From an uncultured Clostridia bacterium (lineage in GTDB: Bacteria > Bacillota > Clostridia > UBA1381), in NCBI GenBank assembly GCA_934462715.1, contig CAKSIJ010000011.1, positions 39,444-103,443 of the forward strand: a stretch of DNA of 64,000 bases. The letters run 5' to 3'. Position 1 is the stretch's first letter. Every line of letters starts with the position of its first letter. Made by a program: the position numbers and the translations under genes. Of this stretch, positions 37,287 through 44,275 are shown piece after piece. Under the pieces are notes generated by a model. It was not told where the DNA came from. It searched no databases and was given only the letters and a program-made list of their open reading frames with translations.

Positions 37287-38060
37287 TTAAATTACTCTGA
37301 AAATATCGCTTGTATCCGCAGGAATTATTTCCGCTCCGGTATCTCTCAAAAGCTCCGTAAACATATCCTTTACGATATTTTCGGTCGGATAATGCCCTGC
37401 GTCGATAATCGCTATTCCGTCATGAACATATTCAATGCAGTTATGATATTTCATATCGGCGGTTACAATGACGTCAGCGCCCGATTTTATTGCGGACGGA
37501 ACATATTCCGAACAGCTCCCCGAAGCAAATGCAGCGAAGGATATTATTCTGTCACTTCCGCATACTCTGACAAACGGCGTGTTTAGTTTTTGCTTTACAG
37601 TTTCGCAAAATTCGTTTAAGCTCACCGGCTTTTTAAGCTTTCCTACACGTCCCAGACCGCAGTCGGGATAAGACTTATCCGCTTCCATCACAAAAATGCT
37701 TTCAAGCTCAAACATCTCCGCCAATCGGGTGTTTATACCGTTTCTTGCGGTGTCCATGTTTGTGTGAGCGGAATATATCGCTATATTGTTTTTTATCGCT
37801 TCGGTAATTGTTTCCGACTGTATGCTTTTATCCGAAAGCTTTTTTATTCCCCCCATCGTAACCGGGTGATGAGAAAGTATCAGCTGTGTGCCGTTTTGTA
37901 TTGCCTGACGTACAACCTCGCAGGTTATATCGAGCGTGACGATTATTTTTGAAATTTCCGAATTTATATCTCCGTAAAACAACCCCGGGTTGTCCCAATC
38001 ATAGGCAAGCTCGGGCGGATATTCCTTTTCGATTATTTCTATAAGACTTTTAAGCTTCAT
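37287..38060 (-). CDS. Nif3-like dinuclear metal-centre protein
   Basis: A 257-residue Nif3/DUF34 protein. Metal ligands are visible in ILSHHPVTMGG, AHTNMDTA and AGHYPTENIV. Length matches the short bacterial form without the central PII-like insert. The family is often annotated GTP cyclohydrolase I type 2 by homology, but its activity is uncertain. The start at 38060 follows GGGGGATTATC; the frame runs to 38096 into repeat B without a ribosome binding site. Confidence 0.85.
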   Translation of the reverse strand: MKLKSLIEIIEKEYPPELAYDWDNPGLFYGDINSEISKIIVTLDITCEVVRQAIQNGTQLILSHHPVTMGGIKKLSDKSIQSETITEAIKNNIAIYSAHTNMDTARNGINTRLAEMFELESIFVMEADKSYPDCGLGRVGKLKKPVSLNEFCETVKQKLNTPFVRVCGSDRIISFAAFASGSCSEYVPSAIKSGADVIVTADMKYHNCIEYVHDGIAIIDAGHYPTENIVKDMFTELLRDTGAEIIPADTSDIFRVI

Positions 38061-38074
38061 GATAATCCCCCATT

Positions 38075-38139
38075 CTGCCTCCATGAGGCAGCACAAATCT
38101 CAACGTAAAAAAGATGCGCAGCATAATTTTCGCATTATC
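38075..38139. repeat. Dispersed hairpin-bearing repeat, copy B
   Basis: Hairpin CTGCCTCCATGAGGCAG (38075-38091), then CACAAATCTCAACG, ending GCGCAGCATAATTTTCGCAT. The hairpin differs from copy A in sequence but keeps pairing, while the blocks beside it match copies A and C. It sits directly upstream of the Nif3 gene. Confidence 0.6.
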
Positions 38140-38254
38140 TACCTTATATATGTTATATTTATTATTATATTGTATCTGAAAAGTGTATGAAATGCAATAG
38201 TTTTGAGTAAAATTTATTAAAAAGTTAAGATTTTTTTAAAGATAACGCAGTAAT

Positions 38255-38298
38255 AAAATGAAAATGCCGCAAAAATGTCCGACGGCACTTTTGCGGCA
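38255..38298 (-). terminator. Intrinsic terminator after spoVM
   Basis: Minus strand TGCCGCAAAA (38298-38289) and TTTTGCGGCA (38274-38265), followed by TTTTCATTTT. Confidence 0.8.
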
Positions 38299-38313
38299 CA
38301 GTAAATATGTACC

Positions 38314-38385
38314 TCAGTTCATTTTAAAAATTGCTTTAACTATCCCCGAAAAGCATTTCGGCATTTTCATGACGACAATTTTCAT
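38314..38385 (-). CDS. spoVM: Stage V sporulation protein M
   Basis: A 23-residue ORF. It begins MKIVVMKMPKCFSGIVKAIF, matching the Bacillus SpoVM pattern MK(x4)K(x)PK(x3)GIV(x)A. SpoVM is an amphipathic peptide that sits on the outer forespore membrane, recognises its curvature and anchors the spore coat protein SpoIVA. A good ribosome binding site (AGGAAGTG) lies seven bases upstream, and a terminator follows directly. It is too short for most gene finders. Its presence supports an endospore-forming host. Confidence 0.88.
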   Translation of the reverse strand: MKIVVMKMPKCFSGIVKAIFKMN

Positions 38386-38497
38386 AAAATAACACTTCCT
38401 TTCATAAAAGATAACGTTAACCACAATACCGCCAGCTATGGACGTCATTTATACCACAAAAAAGCTGATAAATACATTTTTTGTATTTGTCTAAATC

Positions 38498-38563
38498 AGC
38501 CGCCATACGGCGGATTTTTTAAATCGAACGCTGAAAAGGTATATAGCAGATTTTCGCATTACC
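38498..38563. repeat. Dispersed hairpin-bearing repeat, copy C
   Basis: Palindrome CCGCCATACGGCGG (38501-38514), then AAATCGAACGCTGAAAAGG, ending AGCAGATTTTCGCATTAC. It overlaps the 3' end of the small membrane-protein ORF at 38520-38711. Confidence 0.6.
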
Positions 38564-38711
38564 ATTTAAATAAGCAAAAATATCCCATAGTAAGTATCAA
38601 AACCGCTTCAAGTACCGCAACCGCGCACAGCGGCAGCACCATTCCCGCCACGATTCCGACACAAAAAGTGAAAGCAGCCAATCCGACAGCCTTGCAGCCG
38701 AGCATAATCAC
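38520..38711 (-). CDS. Small hydrophobic membrane protein, unknown
   Basis: A 63-residue ORF from GTG 38711 (AAAAGGAGTGGTTGCC upstream), or 61 residues from ATG 38705. About residues 5-45 form one or two membrane segments (VGLAAFTFCVGIVAGMVLPL, then VAVLEAVLILTMGYFAYL). The last 18 residues (from GNAKICYIPFQ) are encoded by repeat copy C, so an older stop was probably lost on insertion. Function unknown; it precedes spoVM on the same strand. Confidence 0.5.
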
Positions 38712-38907
38712 GGCAACCACTCCTTTTAGAAAGCCGCCGTTCCGTTATCACGTGCAGCTCATAAAGAATTTTATATTTTATAGTATGCTGACGAAAAAAA
38801 ATTGTGAAAACTGCAAAAACACTTGACTATCAGATGTTTTTCTGATAGTATATAATTAAATAAAACAACTGTGTCAAACAAAAATTTTAAACGCGAGAGG
38901 GGTGATA

Positions 38908-39342
38908 ATGATGAGAATGTATCTTTTGTTCTGGGGCATAGCGATAATAGCCTTTTCGCTGGTTGAAGCTGCCACAGCCGGACTTGTGAGTATCTGGTTT
39001 GCGGTTGGTTCTGCAGCGGCTCTGCTTGCGGCTTTGCTCGGAGCAAATCTGTGGATTCAGACGGGAGTATTTTTGATTATTTCTGCCGTTTGCTTTGTTT
39101 ATATAAGAAAAGCCGCCGCAAAAAACTTATCCGCCAGAAAAAACGATACCGATCTGGACAGAATAGTCGGTGCGGAGGTGTATATAACCGAGGAGGTCAA
39201 TAACAAAGAAAATAGCGGAAAGACCAGAATCAATGATGTCGAGTGGCGCGTAAAAAGCGGCGGCGGCGAGGTTATTCCGCAAGGAAAAGCGGCAATAGTG
39301 GAAAAAATAGAGGGTGTGAGCCTGATTGTAAAAGAAAAATAA
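38908..39342 (+). CDS. NfeD-like membrane protein
   Basis: A 144-residue short NfeD: two to three N-terminal membrane helices (YLLFWGIAIIAFSLVEAATA; AVGSAAALLAALLG) and a C-terminal OB-fold domain (DRIVGAEVYITEEV, WRVKSGGGEVIPQGK). Short NfeD proteins are encoded with stomatin/flotillin genes, as here: the band-7 gene starts 39 bp later. They form membrane-organising complexes. The start at 38908 follows GAGAGGGGTGATA; adjacent ATG 38911 is possible. Confidence 0.88.
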   Translation: MMRMYLLFWGIAIIAFSLVEAATAGLVSIWFAVGSAAALLAALLGANLWIQTGVFLIISAVCFVYIRKAAAKNLSARKNDTDLDRIVGAEVYITEEVNNKENSGKTRINDVEWRVKSGGGEVIPQGKAAIVEKIEGVSLIVKEK

Positions 39343-39381
39343 ATTGTTTAGACGGTCAAGGATACCGGGAAAGGGAAAATT

Positions 39382-40275
39382 ATGCCATTTTTATTTATAT
39401 TATTTTTAATACTTTTAATAATTGTTGTAGCAAACGTTAAGATCGTACCGCAGGCGTATGCGTATATCATCGAACGTTTCGGTGGATACAGCACTACATG
39501 GAAGGTTGGCTTGCATATAAAGCTGCCGTTTATCGAAAGAGTTGCAAGAAAGGTTAACCTTAAGGAGCAGGTTGTGGATTTTCCGCCTCAGCCTGTTATT
39601 ACCGAGGATAACGTAACCATGCAGATTGATACTGTGGTTTATTATCAGATTACCGATCCGAAGCTTTATGCATACGGAGTTGAAAGCCCGATGATGGCTA
39701 TTGAAAATCTTACGGCAACAACGCTTAGAAATATCATAGGCGATCTGGAGCTTGACGAAACCCTCACATCAAGAGATACCGTAAACACACAAATGAGAGC
39801 GATTCTTGACGAAGCAACCGACGCATGGGGCATAAAAATCAACAGAGTGGAGCTTAAAAACATAGTTCCTCCCCGTGAAATACAAGACGCTATGGAAAGA
39901 CAGATGAAAGCAGAAAGAGAAAGACGAGAATCTATTTTAAGAGCAGAGGGTGAGAAAAAATCCGCAATACTTCTTGCCGAGGGTGAAAAGGAATCGGCTA
40001 TCCTTAGAGCGGAGGCGAAAAAGCAGGCTGCAATCAAGGAGGCGGAGGGCGAAGCCGAAGCCATTCTCACTGTTCAGACCGCTGTTGCCGAAGGTATAAA
40101 AAAGATCAACGAATCAAACCCGGGCGACGCATATGTTGCGCTCAAAGCGCTTGAAAGCTTTGAAAAAGCAGCGGACGGAAAAGCAACAAAAATAATAATT
40201 CCGTCACAGATACAAGGAGTTGCAGGCTTGTCAACGGCAATTAAGGAGCTTGTTTCCGACAAAACAGACAAATAA
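39382..40275 (+). CDS. SPFH/band-7 (stomatin-like) protein
   Basis: A 297-residue stomatin-like protein: one N-terminal membrane segment (FLFILFLILLIIVV), then a band-7 domain (VPQAYAYIIERFGGY, DFPPQPVITEDNVTMQID, YGVESPMMAIENLTATTLR) and a coiled-coil tail rich in AEGEK and EAEGEAEA. It forms membrane microdomain scaffolds. Operon partner of nfeD; a strong terminator follows. Confidence 0.93.
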   Translation: MPFLFILFLILLIIVVANVKIVPQAYAYIIERFGGYSTTWKVGLHIKLPFIERVARKVNLKEQVVDFPPQPVITEDNVTMQIDTVVYYQITDPKLYAYGVESPMMAIENLTATTLRNIIGDLELDETLTSRDTVNTQMRAILDEATDAWGIKINRVELKNIVPPREIQDAMERQMKAERERRESILRAEGEKKSAILLAEGEKESAILRAEAKKQAAIKEAEGEAEAILTVQTAVAEGIKKINESNPGDAYVALKALESFEKAADGKATKIIIPSQIQGVAGLSTAIKELVSDKTDK

Positions 40276-40295
40276 TTAAAAGCTGTCCCCTAAAA

Positions 40296-40353
40296 TAAAA
40301 ACCCCTTAATGTATCATCGGCACAGCATCCGAGGTATACATTAAGGGGTTTTA
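40296..40353. terminator. Bidirectional intrinsic terminator
   Basis: AAAACCCCTTAATGTA (about 40298-40313) and TACATTAAGGGGTTTT (40337-40352): 16-base arms with A/T flanks on both sides, between the convergent band-7 and YtxH-like genes. Confidence 0.88.
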
Positions 40354-40530
40354 TTATCTGATTATATCAACCGCCGTATCAACTATACTGCCAAGACTTC
40401 TGAAAACACCCTTTGTTTTCTTGCGAAGCTTGTTCTTCTGTCTGTCGCTTATGGGATCCATAAGCATTGCAGAAGCTGCACCGACAACAAGACCCGCCGC
40501 AATACCGGCTGTGAAACCTGCCTTACTCAT
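40354..40530 (-). CDS. YtxH-like small protein
   Basis: A 58-residue protein with a glycine/alanine-rich N-terminal helix (FTAGIAAGLVVGAASAML) followed by a basic RQKNKLRKKTKG stretch, the YtxH pattern. Possibly membrane-associated stress protein; role unknown. The start at 40530 follows AAAGGAGGTCATGTT; the frame extends to 40590. Confidence 0.65.
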   Translation of the reverse strand: MSKAGFTAGIAAGLVVGAASAMLMDPISDRQKNKLRKKTKGVFRSLGSIVDTAVDIIR

Positions 40531-40720
40531 AACATGACCTCCTTTGATTTTAACGGTACCTCCGGAAAAAGCGGAGCGTACATTTATCAATTTTTAAAAC
40601 TTATGCTTTTTGCTTAGCGTAAAATAATTTAAAGCAACGAGCATTATTTATTATGTATTGAAATTTTTAATTTAACCGTAAATAAAAAAAGAATAATTGT
40701 CAAAAAATGTTATGAAAAAA

Positions 40721-40742
40721 CTCCGCCGGATTTTCGGCGGAG
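40721..40742 (-). terminator. Intrinsic terminator after secG
   Basis: CTCCGCCG and CGGCGGAG with a six-base loop; on the minus strand followed by six T residues. Confidence 0.85.
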
Positions 40743-40759
40743 CTTTGATGAAATTCGAT

Positions 40760-40996
40760 TTAAAGAACAAACAACACAAGAGTTGTTATTAAAAACAAAA
40801 TCGCAAGAGCGCAAGTAACTCTTGATAAAAATGCGGATTTTGTTCTTCCGGAATTTTTGCTGAAGAAAGAGTCGCTCACCTCGGGAGCAGCACCCGAAAT
40901 TCCTCTCATACCGGGATCTTTACCTTCCTGCAACAATACTATAACAATAAGTAAAACGGTTACAATCAGATGTAAAACGGTAAAAAGTGTTTGCAT
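40760..40996 (-). CDS. secG: Preprotein translocase subunit SecG
   Basis: A 78-residue SecG with two membrane segments (FTVLHLIVTVLLIVIVLLQ; VTCALAILFLITTLVLFVL) and the family loop EGKDPGMRGISGAA. It supports SecYE export. RBS TAGGAGGTAATG upstream. No rnr or smpB neighbour, unlike many Firmicutes. Confidence 0.93.
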   Translation of the reverse strand: MQTLFTVLHLIVTVLLIVIVLLQEGKDPGMRGISGAAPEVSDSFFSKNSGRTKSAFLSRVTCALAILFLITTLVLFVL

Positions 40997-41258
40997 TCCA
41001 ACATTACCTCCTATTTTTATTTAAGTATAACAATACTATTATAACATAAATATAGAAATTTACAAGGTTTTTTTTTAAAATTTTTTAATTTTTTTAAAAT
41101 TTTAAAATAATTATAAGAAAATAAGGGAACAATGTATTGTTTTAAGTACAGTTTTAATAAAACGAAGCCTTTTATCAACAATTTATCAGTTAAAATATGC
41201 ACAAAATCCGATACGGAATGTTATCAGAAAATATTTTGTATTTTTTTAGAAAATTGTA
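40997..41258. other. AT-rich gap upstream of secG and tRNA-Asp
   Basis: Very AT-rich, with long A and T runs around 41064-41110. It must hold the secG promoter, but no box pair is clear enough to call; no gene seen. Confidence 0.5.
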
Positions 41259-41287
41259 TTGACAAATGTCGATTTATGTGATAAAAT
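41259..41287 (+). promoter_or_regulatory. tRNA-Asp promoter
   Basis: TTGACA (41259-41264), 17-bp spacer, TAAAAT (41282-41287) with a TG extension. Confidence 0.8.
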
Positions 41288-41300
41288 AACAGAGTTGTTT

Positions 41301-41377
41301 GGCTCGGTAGTTCAGCTGGTTAGAACGCTAGCCTGTCACGCTAGAGGTCGTGGGTTCGAACCCCATCCGAGTCGCCA
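41301..41377 (+). tRNA. tRNA-Asp (GTC)
   Basis: Full cloverleaf with encoded CCA. Acceptor arms GGCTCGG and CCGAGTC, anticodon loop CTGTCAC with anticodon GTC, T-arm GTGGGTTCGAACCCCAT. Confidence 0.97.
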
Positions 41378-41378
41378 G

Positions 41379-41410
41379 AAAAAGCACTTGCTGAATGTAA
41401 GTGCTTTTTT
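41379..41410 (+). terminator. Intrinsic terminator after tRNA-Asp
   Basis: AAAAAGCACTT (41379-41389) and AAGTGCTTTTTT (41399-41410). Confidence 0.88.
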
Positions 41411-41487
41411 GTTGTATTCTAATATTTACGGCTGATTGAAACGTCAATCGGTCATCTGCTGTACAACAAAGAAAGGATTGGTGTAAA

Positions 41488-41949
41488 ATGAAAAAAATTG
41501 CAAGCTTTACGGTTAATCACGATACGCTTGAAAAAGGAATGTATATATCAAGAATAGACGGTGACGCAGTGACATATGATATAAGAATGAAAAAGCCGAA
41601 TGGCGGAGATTATCTCACCACAGGTGCAATGCACACCTTTGAGCACTTATTTGCCACCTATGTGCGCAACAGCAAATATTCCGACAGTGTAATTTATGTA
41701 GGTCCTATGGGTTGCAGAACAGGCTTTTATCTGATTATGAGAGATACCGTCGATACCGAATCGGTTATTAAGCTTGTTAAGGAAAGCTTTGATTTTATTT
41801 CTCGCTTTGATGGAGTAATTCCGGGGAACAAAAAAGAAGAATGCGGTAATTATCTTGACCACGACCTCCCCGGCGCCAAAGCGGTTGCTGCCGATATGGC
41901 TGAAGTACTAAAAAATTGGAAAAAGGAGAATACCAAGTATGCCGAATAA
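41488..41949 (+). CDS. luxS: S-ribosylhomocysteine lyase
   Basis: A 153-residue LuxS, which releases homocysteine and the autoinducer-2 precursor DPD. The metal site HTFEHLFATYVRNS (HxxEH), the catalytic cysteine in PMGCRTGFYL and the C-terminal CGNYLDHDL (third ligand) are present. It overlaps the Pfs gene by 11 bases, so the two steps of S-adenosylhomocysteine recycling are coupled. Confidence 0.97.
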   Translation: MKKIASFTVNHDTLEKGMYISRIDGDAVTYDIRMKKPNGGDYLTTGAMHTFEHLFATYVRNSKYSDSVIYVGPMGCRTGFYLIMRDTVDTESVIKLVKESFDFISRFDGVIPGNKKEECGNYLDHDLPGAKAVAADMAEVLKNWKKENTKYAE

Positions 41950-42655
41950 TAAAACGATAGGTATTATCGGGGCAATGGACGTTGAGGTTAAAACGCTGAA
42001 AAATGCCATTGAAGCTCTGACAACCGAAAAAACAGCCGGAATAGAATTTTATTCGGGCAAAATAAACGGCACTGACGTTGTTGTTGCGGAGTGCGGAATA
42101 GGAAAAGTACACGCAGCAATGTGCACACAGATTATGGCGGACAAATACAATGTCGGTGCAATTATCAACACAGGAATAGGCGGAGGAATCGGCGATGGGC
42201 TTCATGTCGGCGATCTGGTTATAGCCGACGGTCTTGTTCAGCACGATTTTGACGTATCGCCGTTCGGGTATGCAAAGGGATATATGTTCAGGGGCGACAA
42301 GGACAAGCCTACCGTCTACAATACCGATAAGGAGCTTAACGCCCTTGTATTAAAGGCGGCACAGGCTCACATATCCCCGGAAAAGCTTAAAAGCGGAATC
42401 ATAGCAACAGGGGATATTTTCGTTGCTGACCGTGAAAAGAAAACCGAAATACGCGACCGCTTCAATGCGCTCGTAACCGAAATGGAGGGCGGAGCAATAG
42501 CCCAGACAGCTGCCGAAAACAATATTCCGTTTACGGTAGTCCGTGCAATCTCGGATCTTGCCGACGGAGAGGGCTGTGAAACCTATGAGGTTTTTGAAGA
42601 AGAAACCGCAAGACTTTCCGCAAAAATTATCGAAAGCTTCTGCCGGTATGTCTGA
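41939..42655 (+). CDS. mtnN: MTA/SAH nucleosidase (Pfs)
   Basis: A 238-residue nucleosidase that splits adenine from S-adenosylhomocysteine and methylthioadenosine, supplying the substrate of LuxS. It starts TIGIIGAMDVEVKTLKNAIE, with INTGIGGGIGDGLHVGDLVI and the substrate-binding EMEGGAIAQTA and RAISDLADG (catalytic Asp). RBS AAAAAGGAG precedes the ATG inside the luxS end. Confidence 0.97.
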   Translation: MPNNKTIGIIGAMDVEVKTLKNAIEALTTEKTAGIEFYSGKINGTDVVVAECGIGKVHAAMCTQIMADKYNVGAIINTGIGGGIGDGLHVGDLVIADGLVQHDFDVSPFGYAKGYMFRGDKDKPTVYNTDKELNALVLKAAQAHISPEKLKSGIIATGDIFVADREKKTEIRDRFNALVTEMEGGAIAQTAAENNIPFTVVRAISDLADGEGCETYEVFEEETARLSAKIIESFCRYV

Positions 42656-42857
42656 GCTTTACGTGAATATTATTATATTGTCAGTCTAAGTAAAAAAACC
42701 GCAAAACCCGCAGACAAAAGTCAAAAAAACCGCTTACATAGGTTTATAAATCGAACTGTATTGTCACTAAATCCGCTAATATGTTATTTATTAAATGATT
42801 ATGTAATTATATGTAGATTTATGTCGTACGATTGTCAATATTTTTTAAAAAAATCGG
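42656..42857. other. Gap with no gene seen
   Basis: AT-rich sequence after pfs. No clear terminator, ORF or RNA fold found. Confidence 0.4.
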
Positions 42858-42886
42858 TTGACAATTATTGGATTTTGCTGTAGAAT
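42858..42886 (+). promoter_or_regulatory. Promoter of the Spo0E-like ORF
   Basis: TTGACA (42858-42863), 17-bp spacer, TAGAAT (42881-42886). The leader contains the hairpin AAGCAATG/CATTGCTT (42896-42926 region). Confidence 0.7.
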
Positions 42887-43006
42887 AATGACATAAGCAA
42901 TGGATTTTAAGCATTGCTTGCGAAATTTTATAATATTATGATGACGGGTGTCAAAAAGCTCGTTTTTTGATTCTCAGTCGATAATTTGTCGAGAGGTGCA
43001 AAAGAA

Positions 43007-43141
43007 ATGTCAGAAATTGAACGGGTCAGACAAGAGCTTAATGAAAGGATTGAAGAAAACAAAACCGGTTTTGTACTGACGAATCCGGAAACCATTCAAA
43101 TGGCATTAAAGCTGGAAGCTTTATTGCAAAAGAATTCATAA
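43007..43141 (+). CDS. Small Spo0E-like protein (divergent)
   Basis: A 44-residue ORF after GAGAGGTGCAAAAGAA. It reads as two helices: IERVRQELNERIEENK, then LTNPETIQMALKLEALLQK. This fits the Spo0E-like phosphatase layout (helix, turn with DPE-like NPE, helix), but the usual SQELD signature is replaced by ALKLE, so aspartyl-phosphate phosphatase activity is doubtful. It has its own promoter and terminator. Could also be an unrelated small regulator. Confidence 0.5.
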   Translation: MSEIERVRQELNERIEENKTGFVLTNPETIQMALKLEALLQKNS

Positions 43142-43166
43142 TCAATATTTATTAAGATCAGAAAAT

Positions 43167-43200
43167 AACTGCGGTGTCACACATCACCGCAGTTATTTTT
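43167..43200 (+). terminator. Intrinsic terminator after the Spo0E-like ORF
   Basis: AACTGCGGTG (43167-43176) and CACCGCAGTT (43185-43194) followed by ATTTTTTT. Confidence 0.9.
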
Positions 43201-43253
43201 TTGTATACTCTCTCAGCCCCTTATATTTTACTGTTATATTTTTTTGCGCCGTG

Positions 43254-43278
43254 AATATAATTTACCGTAAATTATATT
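43254..43278. promoter_or_regulatory. 25-bp dyad upstream of spoIIM
   Basis: Arms AATATAATTTAC and GTAAATTATATT around one central C (43266), perfectly symmetric. Possible operator or sporulation regulator site; 85 bp upstream of the spoIIM start. Confidence 0.4.
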
Positions 43279-43363
43279 ACCGCGCACCGCAGACGGCATA
43301 GCTTCATCACGTTAAATACAAACACACACTGCCATTGCCGAAAAAATGAAAGGAATGTTAAAA

Positions 43364-43963
43364 GTGAGAATACAAGGATTTTTTACCGGAGAAAAAAATC
43401 ATATCAGAAAGCTGACCTGCGTCACATTCACCTTTTTTGTAATGGGAATCGCCGCCGGAGCAATATACTGTGTGCTTTTAAAATCCGACGCCGACACGTC
43501 TTTGAGCAGCTATTTTGAAAAGTATTTTGCCGGCATACAGGATTTAAGCAACAGAAGCATGATTTTAAAAAACTCTCTTTTGTCGTACCTCAGAATGTTT
43601 CTTATGATATTTGCTGCCGCATTTTTCCGTCCGGGAATAATTGTAAGCCTATGCACGGTAACGGTCAAAGGCTTCACTTCGGGCTTTACTACCGCTTCGG
43701 CGATTAAATACTACGGCATAAAGGGACTGCTTGTGCCTGCGTCCTCCTTTATTTCTCTTCTTTTATACCTCCCTGCACTTCTTATACTGGCGTCAGGAAG
43801 TATAAACTGTTCTCAGACACATTATATGGGTGAAAAACGCAATCTCAGGCTATTTTTGACTTTGGCAATTTGCTGTTTAACAATATTTTGTGCGGCTGCA
43901 TTTTCAGACGCTTTTATAACTACAACATTTATGAGATTTTCCTCGCGGCTTTTTACAAATTGA
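43364..43963 (+). CDS. spoIIM: Stage II sporulation protein M-like membrane protein
   Basis: A 199-residue membrane protein with about five membrane segments (VTFTFFVMGIAAGAIYCVLL, YLRMFLMIFAAAFF, LLVPASSFISLLLYLPALLI and others) and the SpoIIM pattern: a short N-terminal cytosolic stretch, ILKNSLLSYLRMF, and the GFTSGFTTA loop. In Bacillus, SpoIIM works with SpoIID and SpoIIP in engulfment. I start at GTG 43364 because AAAGGAATG precedes it; ATG 43346 has no ribosome binding site. xerD lies downstream, a neighbour seen in Clostridia. Confidence 0.75.
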   Translation: MRIQGFFTGEKNHIRKLTCVTFTFFVMGIAAGAIYCVLLKSDADTSLSSYFEKYFAGIQDLSNRSMILKNSLLSYLRMFLMIFAAAFFRPGIIVSLCTVTVKGFTSGFTTASAIKYYGIKGLLVPASSFISLLLYLPALLILASGSINCSQTHYMGEKRNLRLFLTLAICCLTIFCAAAFSDAFITTTFMRFSSRLFTN

Positions 43964-44019
43964 TGACTAATATTCCATAAATTTATTACTTTTTTCAACA
44001 AAAATCTTTATAATTCTTC

Positions 44020-44048
44020 TGTACAAAACGGAATAAATGTGTTATAAT
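44020..44048 (+). promoter_or_regulatory. Promoter upstream of the structured RNA and xerD
   Basis: TGTACA (44020-44025), 17-bp spacer, perfect TATAAT (44043-44048) with a TG extension. Predicted start about 44055. Confidence 0.7.
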
Positions 44049-44054
44049 GTATAG

Positions 44055-44187
44055 ATGTAAGAGAACGAATCGCATATGCTTTGCCAAATTTCGCAGGCAG
44101 CTGTCCAAAAAGCATATTCTTTTGCGCCCTCTTACATTCGACAAAATTGTTAACTTGCATATTCCGCCGGTCCTTTTGCGACCGGCG
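44055..44187 (+). ncRNA. Candidate structured RNA or leader upstream of xerD
   Basis: Starting at the predicted transcript start, ATGTAAGAG (44055-44063) pairs with CTCTTACAT (44129-44137), and inside a roughly 11-base internal loop ATATGCTTT (44074-44082) pairs with AAAGCATAT (44109-44117), leaving a 26-base apical region. A second hairpin, CGCCGGTC/GACCGGCG (44165-44187), follows without a T-run. It does not fit 6S, SRP, T-box or riboswitch classes I know. It could be a free small RNA or the xerD leader. Confidence 0.45.
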
Positions 44188-44275
44188 AAACGATTCATAA
44201 TATAATTATTAAAATAAAAACCGGGTCTGCGTATTACTGCCCGTACATATATAATTTTTTATACGGAGGTTAAGT

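Noticed and set aside
40997..41258. A 61-codon minus-strand frame in the AT-rich gap before tRNA-Asp
   Set aside because: Composition is a run of low-complexity Phe/Lys/Leu codons with no ribosome binding site.
44055..44187. 6S RNA, SRP RNA or T-box as an explanation of the structured region before xerD
   Set aside because: Too short for 6S, lacks the SRP GGAA loop region, and lacks the T-box GGTGG/ACC sequence.
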